This document shows, in pieces, positions 1-5,465 of a stretch of DNA of 5,465 nt; position 1 is the stretch's first letter, and every line of letters starts with the position of its first letter. This DNA is from an uncultured Prevotellaceae bacterium (lineage in GTDB: Bacteria; Bacteroidota; Bacteroidia; Bacteroidales; Muribaculaceae), in assembly GCA_937904375.1 (NCBI GenBank), contig CALDIG010000257.1, positions 1-5,465 on the forward strand. Direction: 5' to 3'. A program made the translations under genes and the position numbers. The notes under the pieces are model-generated. The model had not been told where the DNA came from, made no database searches, and saw nothing but the letters and a program-made list of their open reading frames with translations.

Positions 1-26
1 TCTAAACACTAAACATTAAACTTTGA

Positions 27-43
27 GCAAGTTAACAACTTGC
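27..43 (-). terminator. Possible terminator hairpin downstream of porU
   Basis: GCAAGTTAACAACTTGC is a perfect 7-base-pair inverted repeat with a 3-base loop, 66 bases past the porU stop. On the minus strand it is followed by a T-rich but interrupted stretch running to the window edge (TCAAAGTTTAATGTTTAG), so it would be a weak intrinsic terminator at best. The rest of the tail (1-108) holds no gene or recognisable promoter. Whether porU is co-transcribed with a following gene such as porV cannot be seen. Confidence 0.33.
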
Positions 44-108
44 GAAACTTGAGTTGGTTTAATTAGTGTGCTTGTGTTTTTAAAGGTGGATACTGTTATT
101 CAGTTTTT

Positions 109-3100
109 TTATTGTATCTTATGCTCGTCGGCGACAATTAGTGTACCGATATTTGTGCTTCCGTAGATAGTGCCGTTAGTGAACTGGCCGTAGAAGGTGT
201 AAACGCCTACCGGCAGGCGTCCGCCCCATGAAACGAGGTCCCAGTTGAAGGGGAATTCCGTAACTTTTTTGTGCCATTTCATCACGCCTTGCTTGTCTAT
301 CACAAAGATGTTTACTGTGGGTGTGAAATTCAGGTCGGACTCGAAGTTGAACGTCACGTTATCAATAGCCGGCTCTTGCTCTACGGTGAGCTGGGCTTGC
401 GGTGTGCTGCTGACGGCAAAGTTGAGGGTGCGGGTGGTCATGTTCCCGGCGATGTCATAGACGGTGTATTGCAGCGAGTGGTCACCAGGTTCAAGTTCTA
501 TGGGCATTTCCACTGTCAGGGTTTTTCCCTCGTTGCTCATGGTGGCGTAGGCTCTCACGTTGGGGACGCTTGTCTTGCCACCGTCGAGCTTGAGGTCCAT
601 GCTGTTGCCTATAGCGGCATTCTGGTTGTTGAAGGCATAGTCATCATTGGCGGTAATATATAGTGTTGACAGCGGTCCCACGGTGTTGCACAGCTCGAAG
701 TCTTGCTTGTCGTTGAAGTAGATGTCATTAATTGTAGGAGGTGTGTTGTCGTGAATGGTGAGTGGGTTGGTCTCTGAGTATCTGTTGAGAAGCAGTTTGT
801 CGAAGCGACCGTTAACCATGTCGTTGCTGTTGTCGCGGTGGGCATATACTGTAACCAGTCCCGTAGCTCCTGTATTGAGTGTGTAAAGAGGAATAATGGC
901 ATTCCCTGTGAAGATGCCGTTCTCCACTCTGCCGCTCACCTCGGTGAGCAGGCGGCGCGGGAAGTAGATGTCCTTACCGTTGTAGGTGACTTCTTTCTTC
1001 TGGTGGTCGTAGATGGAGAGTGTGGCATCGCCGTTGAAAGTCTCGTCCACTGCCGAGCCGTTGGGGGTCATCACTTGTGCCTCAACGGTGACTTGCTGCA
1101 ACAGGCCGCTCACGATGTTGGAAGTGCCCACATCCCTGCCGTTGATTTTTGTTATAGTGAACAAAGGCTTGGGATAGTACACTTTCATCGCCGGGTCGCC
1201 GAGTAGCGAGAACATCATCTTGTTGTAGGCAGTAGCGGTGCCAAATGACTGCTTGCACAGCATGTAGGCTTCTCCGAGGGTGGGCATGTAGCCTTTGGTG
1301 TTGTAGCAGAAGAGGTTGCGAACGAAAGCCTGGTTCAGTGCGTCATTGCCGTTGGCGTAGGCGGCGCGAGTTGCCGCCAGCATCGCGATAGCACCGCCAT
1401 TTGGGAGGTGGAACATGGTTTCCATGAGTCCTCTTTGTGCGCCGTCATAGCGTGCCACGTCGCAGCATGCGGTGCTGACGATGGGCAGGTGCGGGTAGTA
1501 GGCTTGTTTAGCCTCGTTGGCAGTCCACAGTTGCACTTCCTTGGTCAAGGTAGTGGGGCTGGCGTGACCCACATAGGTCATGAAGAATTGCCCGCTCTCG
1601 AGTAGCGAACTCATGCTCTTGCGTCCTTCAAGGAGGAAGCCCGAAGTTGGGTCTCGGGGAAATTGGTTGACAAACACCTTGTTGTTGGCAAACCCAATGT
1701 TTAGCTCGTTGGTGATGAGGTTTGCTATGCCCTCGCACTGGCTTTCGTGCATGAATGTCTCGGTGGAAGGGTCTTCAGGAGGTCCATAATAATAGTCGGC
1801 GACAAAGAGTGCATTGTTGCGCCAAGGACCATAGTCGGGGTTGTTGACGTAGTTAAGCAGTTTATCGACATCGTCCTCGGCTTCTTTGACCGATGCGCTC
1901 GGTATGCGTCCCACTCCCAGTCTCAGCAATTCTCCCGGGGGATTTTGCCCCGAGTTGTCGTCGAGAAATCCGAAGAAGTCGTCGCTCACGAAGCTGTTGT
2001 TCTCGTCGTTGCTCACTTTTGACTCGTAGGTGATGATGAAGCAGGGGTTCTTGCTGAGCAACTGGCGGTTGTCGTAGCTGCCGGCACCAAGCATGAGCAG
2101 ATATTTAAACTTGCTATTGGTGCTTCGGTCATAGAACATCTTGTTCATCAGCCTGATGGCCATGGGGTCGGGGGTGCCGCTCGAGAACTCATTGAAGATT
2201 TTCTGCTGGTCGAGCACATGCACCACCATGTTGTCGTTGTCGCGGTGCATCTGTGCCACGCGCTCGGCCTGTGGCATCAGTTCGTCGCAGGTGACGATCA
2301 CCATGTTGGGGACTGCCATGCCGTGGATGTTCTGGTTGTCGATGACCTCAAAGTCAGCGATGCGCTTCAAATCCTTGCTGGGGTCGAAGGCGATGAACTG
2401 TGTGTAGTCGATGGAGTATAGTGGCGTGAAGCCATTAATGTCATCTTTTTGGTTTATGGTGTAGCTCTTGGGCTCTAATGGGTTGTCGATGTTCCATAGT
2501 TGTGTGTTGGCAGTAGCGCCATTGATTGCTATGATGTCGCTCGACGTCACCTTGTTGAATCCCATGCGCAGCTGGTTGTCTTTCACTCCTCGCAGTGAGT
2601 TGTTGTGATAATAGGTTATCAGGCAGTAGTCTAATCTTGCCCAGCTGTAGGTCGAGGTGGCGTAGATGCCCATTGTAATCTCTCCTGTTTCAGGCAGGTG
2701 GCCGCCGTTCTCGCCCCTCACCTCCACGACAGGCTCAGCGGTGTTGTAGAACACATACTGCGAAGAGGCACTATAAATCTTTGATTCCTGGTTGGTGAGA
2801 CTAATGATGTTGCCGTTTACCGCCAGAGTGAGATATGAGATGTTTTTGCTCTTTACGGCAGCGCGTGGGTTTACCACTATTGCCGAGTCGCCACACAGCA
2901 GAGGCAGCGAGTAGGGGATGGTGATGCTTCCGTTGTTCATCTTCTCCCCAAGAAAATCCTTGCCCGACTGTGATGCCGACGTCAATTCCTGCTCATGGTG
3001 GTAATAGTCGAGACTCGACTTCCTGACGTTGGACCCCGTGATGTTGTAAGTTACTGTAAGAGGATGGCGAGGAGTTTCATCATTCTCGCTAAGGAAGTAG

Positions 3101-3525
3101 TAGCCCACGGTTGAGCAGCTGTTCATCTTGCGGGTGAAATGTGCGGTAGTAGTGGGGGTCTCCATAGTGTACTCCACCGGACCGCAGGCATAGAAGCACA
3201 GCTTGCCGTTAAATACTTTGCTAGGCACCTCCTGCAAGTCGTCAACGGCTTTTCCGTCGAGCACCTCGCTCAAGGGGTGGCCGCCGGTGCCATAGACGCT
3301 CACCTTCTGAATGTTGGGGAAGCCCATTTCCCTGAGCTCATCGGCTGTGATTTGGTATATTCCATCTTCGGGAATGGTGATTTTCACCCATCTGCCCTTA
3401 TTGAGCTTCGACATTGTGGCATAGTTCTTTGTGGGAAACGCTTGCGCAGTGTCATATCCTGCTATAGCAAGGGCTGCGACACATAAGATGTTGAATAAAA
3501 GTCGTTTATTCATGATGATATGCAT
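109..3525 (-). CDS. porU: PorU-type T9SS C-terminal signal peptidase / sortase (peptidase family C25)
   Basis: The product is a 1138-residue cell-surface cysteine transpeptidase of the gingipain-like C25 family. By family knowledge, PorU cuts the C-terminal signal from T9SS cargo and joins the cargo to anionic lipopolysaccharide, working with PorV, PorQ and PorZ. Length is close to the Porphyromonas protein (about 1150). A signal peptide is visible: MNKR, a hydrophobic stretch, then AQA before Phe30. A beta-rich N-terminal half is followed by the C25 domain at about residues 405-785. Its landmarks are LMLGAGSYDNR (478-488), SDDFFGFLDD (514-523), GVGRIPSAS (537-545), the likely catalytic His654 in YVGHASP, the likely catalytic Cys688 in STACCDVARYD, and LLGDPAMKVYYP (774-785). 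A beta-sandwich C-terminal region ends in a segment around LPVGVYTF resembling FlgD-type or T9SS C-terminal domains. The start is ambiguous: ATG at 3525 or, giving a more typical signal peptide, ATG at 3513. The reading frame is intact and ends in TAA. Confidence 0.93.
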   Translation of the reverse strand: MHIIMNKRLLFNILCVAALAIAGYDTAQAFPTKNYATMSKLNKGRWVKITIPEDGIYQITADELREMGFPNIQKVSVYGTGGHPLSEVLDGKAVDDLQEVPSKVFNGKLCFYACGPVEYTMETPTTTAHFTRKMNSCSTVGYYFLSENDETPRHPLTVTYNITGSNVRKSSLDYYHHEQELTSASQSGKDFLGEKMNNGSITIPYSLPLLCGDSAIVVNPRAAVKSKNISYLTLAVNGNIISLTNQESKIYSASSQYVFYNTAEPVVEVRGENGGHLPETGEITMGIYATSTYSWARLDYCLITYYHNNSLRGVKDNQLRMGFNKVTSSDIIAINGATANTQLWNIDNPLEPKSYTINQKDDINGFTPLYSIDYTQFIAFDPSKDLKRIADFEVIDNQNIHGMAVPNMVIVTCDELMPQAERVAQMHRDNDNMVVHVLDQQKIFNEFSSGTPDPMAIRLMNKMFYDRSTNSKFKYLLMLGAGSYDNRQLLSKNPCFIITYESKVSNDENNSFVSDDFFGFLDDNSGQNPPGELLRLGVGRIPSASVKEAEDDVDKLLNYVNNPDYGPWRNNALFVADYYYGPPEDPSTETFMHESQCEGIANLITNELNIGFANNKVFVNQFPRDPTSGFLLEGRKSMSSLLESGQFFMTYVGHASPTTLTKEVQLWTANEAKQAYYPHLPIVSTACCDVARYDGAQRGLMETMFHLPNGGAIAMLAATRAAYANGNDALNQAFVRNLFCYNTKGYMPTLGEAYMLCKQSFGTATAYNKMMFSLLGDPAMKVYYPKPLFTITKINGRDVGTSNIVSGLLQQVTVEAQVMTPNGSAVDETFNGDATLSIYDHQKKEVTYNGKDIYFPRRLLTEVSGRVENGIFTGNAIIPLYTLNTGATGLVTVYAHRDNSNDMVNGRFDKLLLNRYSETNPLTIHDNTPPTINDIYFNDKQDFELCNTVGPLSTLYITANDDYAFNNQNAAIGNSMDLKLDGGKTSVPNVRAYATMSNEGKTLTVEMPIELEPGDHSLQYTVYDIAGNMTTRTLNFAVSSTPQAQLTVEQEPAIDNVTFNFESDLNFTPTVNIFVIDKQGVMKWHKKVTEFPFNWDLVSWGGRLPVGVYTFYGQFTNGTIYGSTNIGTLIVADEHKIQ

Positions 3526-3561
3526 TATTTGTGTTTTATTCGATAAAATACATTATTTATT

Positions 3562-3600
3562 AAAACGCAAAACAAGGCACTTTATTGTCAAAAAAACAAT
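3562..3600 (-). promoter_or_regulatory. Candidate (weak) promoter region of porU
   Basis: Two imperfect matches to the Bacteroidota consensus overlap here on the minus strand. One is TTTG (3592-3589), then 19 bases, then TGCGTTTT (3569-3562). The other is ATTG (3600-3597), then 21 bases, then TTGTTTTG (3575-3568), a better -7 box but with spacing slightly too long. Either would give a leader of about 30-45 AT-rich bases. A 5-base inverted repeat ATTGT/ACAAT (3584-3600) overlaps the -33 area. No better promoter is visible between porU and the insertion sequence. Confidence 0.27.
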
Positions 3601-3638
3601 TAACAACTAGTTTGCTTGGCAACCAGGAATAAAGGTGG

Positions 3639-3656
3639 GTTCTATAAATTAAGAAC
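3639..3656. repeat. Palindromic element at the presumed left end of the insertion sequence
   Basis: GTTCTATAAATTAAGAAC is a perfect 5-base-pair inverted repeat with an 8-base AT-only centre. It lies just outside the terminator-like hairpin and probably forms part of the left terminal repeat and transposase binding region. This is an inference: the partner repeat at the right end is not in the window. Confidence 0.4.
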
Positions 3657-3661
3657 TGAGT

Positions 3662-3685
3662 CCACTTTAAAAAGTGGCGTTTTTT
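3662..3685 (+). terminator. Terminator-like hairpin at the left end of the insertion sequence
   Basis: CCACTTTAAAAAGTGG (3662-3677) is a perfect 7-base-pair inverted repeat around AA. On the plus strand it is followed by CG and six T (3680-3685), the form of an intrinsic terminator. The orientation would stop transcripts entering the element from the porU side, antisense to the transposase. On the minus strand the hairpin lies about 30 bases after the transposase stop but lacks a following T-run, so it is a weaker terminator for the transposase itself. It may also be part of the terminal repeat. Confidence 0.42.
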
Positions 3686-3709
3686 AAGAATATATCATTT
3701 CAGATGGTG

Positions 3710-5386
3710 TTATATCGCCATTCTGAGCGGTTCCCAGCCGAAAAACGCGTTTTGTTGTAAAACTTTGGGTTTGACCCAAAATTCGTTCCAGGCTTCTCTG
3801 GTGGCCAAGAATAGGCTGAAAATGGCCATTTTCGCCTCCAAAATAGTTCTTTGACATGTTTCCGAATGGAAAATCATGATTCTACGCATGTTCATCCACA
3901 TGCATCTGCTGTAGGCGTGCATGCGATGCTTGGCGAGTCCCCTGTAGCGGGTCTTGCCGTTGCGCGTGTGGAAGCTGTACTGGAACATGGCGGCCTCGAC
4001 GTTGTTTCGCTTGTGTTGCTCTTCCAATGGGAGGCTCTCTATCTGCCGCCGCAGTTCTGCTGCTTTGAGTTCCTTCTCCTCGAAGTAACGCCATCCGGTC
4101 TTGCTCTGCTCCCATGGGATGCGCCATCTTGTCTTGCCCCCTTTCTTTGACACCGCCTTGACCGCTATCAGGCTCTCGCCTGTGGCCAAGTCGATGACAT
4201 TCAGATTGCCATCCTCCCTGAGGTGGAGTTCCCATCGGCTTCTTTTGCCCTGCATCTTGCAGGTCTTGAGCTGCATGTTGTTGTGCGCTTTGGCGTAATC
4301 CCTGTTCTCGGGGCTTTGGTAGGCTCCGTCGGCATAGGCGTTCTCCACGGTGTCGCCCGTGACGCTCTCCGCGTTCTCAATGCCTTTCTGGAACATGTGG
4401 CAGTCGGCGGTGGTCGCGGTCTCGACCTGTACCGAGACGATGATGCTGGGCTTGTTATCCTCCACGGTCTCGGTGATGTTGGTCACCATGCCGGTCACTT
4501 GCTGGTCGCCTTTGTTGCGGTAGGTGGCGTCCTTGTCGTACGGACTCTGCAGGCTGTTGCCCGGAATGTCGTTCTTGTCCTTGAGGCCGGCATTGCCGTC
4601 GACCACGTTGAACTGCTCATCGAACAGGCGTTTGAGCAGGGCGTAGTGCGGAACGGTGGGCTTGTATCGCTTCAGAAGAGAGCAGATGAACTGGCCCATC
4701 CGCGTCATGCGTCCTGTCAGCTGGTCGCCGGCCGAGCGACAGACCGTCTTCTGGGAGTCCTCTTCCATATATTCTTTGGCGCGGGCTATCATGCGTTTGG
4801 GCAGACCTGTGAGACAGTTGTGCTCGAGGAACATGACCAGCGTCTTGTGAATCAGCGTGTAGCGCGACTGTTTCGCAATATTGCTGCCGATGAGCTTGCT
4901 GTCCACACGCACGCTCTTGCCGGAGATGTTCAACAGCTTGACCTGCGAACCTGTGACCTGCTCGAAACACTGCCGCATCAGGTCAGTGCCGTTCCGGACA
5001 TCATAGTCGCAGATGCGGCGGCGGAACAGATACCATGTGTCGAGAGACGGAACGACATCGTCAAGGTTCCCAAGGCCTAGAGCCTTGCGCACGAGAAGGT
5101 CAAACTCGCAACGGTCGAACAAATCCTCATCGCTACAACCATACCCCTCTTTGAGTACCGACATGGCCACCAGCACCCGGATGGAGGCGTTCGGTCGTCC
5201 ATCCTTCTTGCCCTCGGGGAACAGGACACTGAACGTGTCCTCGTCTATCATGCTGGTGACCAGCTTGTAGAATTGGTTGTGCCAAGAAGATGGGGCTGTG
5301 TACCTCTTGACCGCCCGTTTGCCCATCATGCTCGATGGACAGGTGAATATGTCAAGTTGAGGCGATGCGTTTGTCTTGCGGAACAT
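3710..5386 (-). CDS. IS1182-family DDE transposase, full length
   Basis: The 558-residue protein is the DDE transposase that would move the surrounding insertion sequence by cutting and joining its ends. The N-terminal part (about residues 30-145) looks like the DUF772 / InsH N-terminal domain, with GRPNASIRVLVAMSVLKEGY and a DEDLFDRCEFDLLVRKALGL stretch. The likely catalytic triad is Asp162 in VRVDSKLIGSNI, Asp353 in YADGAYQSPENRDYA, and Glu464 in NNVEAAMFQYS; the glutamate is followed by a basic segment (KTRYRGLAKHRMHAY) usual after the catalytic Glu. The segment SPYDKDATYRNKGDQQVTG (281-299) matches the family's conserved 'SP.D.DA..R.KG' block. There is no frameshift or internal stop, and all three acidic residues are present, so it is probably functional. 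The ATG at 5386 lies about 25-30 bases after a strong Bacteroidota promoter. The family assignment comes from recognised motifs, not a database search; a neighbouring IS5/IS1182-type subgroup is the main alternative. Confidence 0.93.
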   Translation of the reverse strand: MFRKTNASPQLDIFTCPSSMMGKRAVKRYTAPSSWHNQFYKLVTSMIDEDTFSVLFPEGKKDGRPNASIRVLVAMSVLKEGYGCSDEDLFDRCEFDLLVRKALGLGNLDDVVPSLDTWYLFRRRICDYDVRNGTDLMRQCFEQVTGSQVKLLNISGKSVRVDSKLIGSNIAKQSRYTLIHKTLVMFLEHNCLTGLPKRMIARAKEYMEEDSQKTVCRSAGDQLTGRMTRMGQFICSLLKRYKPTVPHYALLKRLFDEQFNVVDGNAGLKDKNDIPGNSLQSPYDKDATYRNKGDQQVTGMVTNITETVEDNKPSIIVSVQVETATTADCHMFQKGIENAESVTGDTVENAYADGAYQSPENRDYAKAHNNMQLKTCKMQGKRSRWELHLREDGNLNVIDLATGESLIAVKAVSKKGGKTRWRIPWEQSKTGWRYFEEKELKAAELRRQIESLPLEEQHKRNNVEAAMFQYSFHTRNGKTRYRGLAKHRMHAYSRCMWMNMRRIMIFHSETCQRTILEAKMAIFSLFLATREAWNEFWVKPKVLQQNAFFGWEPLRMAI

Positions 5387-5414
5387 ACTAAAAGGTTTAT
5401 TCGGTTGACGGTCA

Positions 5415-5446
5415 CAAAGTTACAACAAATTTTCCAATCTGGCAAA
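5415..5446 (-). promoter_or_regulatory. Bacteroidota-type promoter of the transposase
   Basis: On the minus strand TTTG (5446-5443) is followed after exactly 20 bases by TAACTTTG (5422-5415). This matches the known Bacteroides consensus of TTTG at about -33 and TAnnTTTG at about -7, with the usual spacing of 19-20. Transcription would start near 5407-5411, giving a leader of roughly 20-25 bases before the ATG at 5386. That leader has no Shine-Dalgarno motif, which is normal in this phylum. Confidence 0.75.
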
Positions 5447-5465
5447 CATTTATGGGGATATTTTT

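Larger units (their letters stand above)
3639..5465 (-). mobile_element. IS1182-type insertion sequence, right end beyond the window
   Basis: The element carries one transposase gene on the minus strand with its own promoter, which is the standard layout of this family. The left boundary is inferred: palindromic, terminal-repeat-like sequence starts at about 3639 (GTTCT...AGAAC), and between there and porU the sequence becomes plain AT-rich spacer. No reverse complement of the left terminal region occurs in 5387-5465, so the right inverted repeat must lie outside. About 1830 bases are visible, near the upper end of the size I recall for the family (about 1.3-1.95 kb), so little should be missing. 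Target-site duplications cannot be checked. The left edge could be off by some tens of bases. Confidence 0.72.

Noticed and set aside
1..26. A short repeated AAACAYTAAAC-like pattern at the left edge
   Set aside because: Only two or three imperfect units in AT-rich spacer, with no spacers or conserved length; not a CRISPR or regular repeat array.
81..89. TAAAGGTGG after porU recurs at 3630-3638 before the insertion sequence
   Set aside because: A nine-base match in AT-rich spacer does not extend on either side, so it is better explained by chance than by a flanking repeat or a composite element.
245..3486. Several plus-strand frames of 65-130 codons, and a 97-codon minus-strand frame, across porU
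   Set aside because: All overlap the intact porU frame, show compositionally skewed products without recognisable domains, and have no supporting promoter or spacing.
3584..3600. Inverted repeat ATTGT/ACAAT as a possible operator before porU
   Set aside because: The arms are only five bases in an A/T-rich stretch with a homopolymer centre; this is expected often by chance and no regulator can be named.
3882..4970. Two 117-codon minus-strand frames inside the transposase
   Set aside because: They are alternative frames of the transposase gene. A programmed frameshift is not needed because the main frame already encodes all three catalytic residues.
4223..5080. A 285-codon open frame on the plus strand, antisense to the transposase
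   Set aside because: It lies entirely inside the intact transposase gene. Its predicted product is a Val/Leu/Ala/His-rich low-diversity protein with no motif I recognise, as expected for the complement of a GC-rich coding frame, and it has no promoter of the phylum's type.

Overview
The window most likely comes from a member of the phylum Bacteroidota, probably of the order Bacteroidales. Three things point there. The main gene is a PorU-type type IX secretion (T9SS) sortase, a system confined to this phylum and close relatives. The transposase promoter matches the Bacteroidota sigma factor consensus (TTTG, then TAnnTTTG). Neither gene has an obvious Shine-Dalgarno sequence before its start. 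The genus cannot be fixed from this window.

Layout: both real genes are on the minus strand, so they read from right to left. From the right, the window opens inside an insertion sequence of the IS1182 type. Its promoter (5415-5446) and intact 558-residue transposase (3710-5386) are visible. Its left terminal region (about 3639-3690) holds two small palindromes, one followed by a run of six T on the plus strand. The right terminal inverted repeat is not visible and probably lies just beyond base 5465. Next comes an AT-rich spacer of about 110 bases (3526-3638) that should hold the porU promoter. Then comes the full-length porU gene (109-3525), and finally a 108-base tail with a weak terminator-like hairpin and no gene.

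The biological link between the two parts is positional. The insertion sequence sits immediately upstream of porU and in the same orientation. PorU removes the C-terminal sorting signal from T9SS cargo and attaches the cargo to the cell surface, so a change in porU expression would affect many surface proteins at once. The insertion appears to leave at least 35-40 bases of core promoter in place and not to interrupt the gene. All other open reading frames in the window are shadows of these two genes. I see no RNA gene, CRISPR array or novel multi-gene system.
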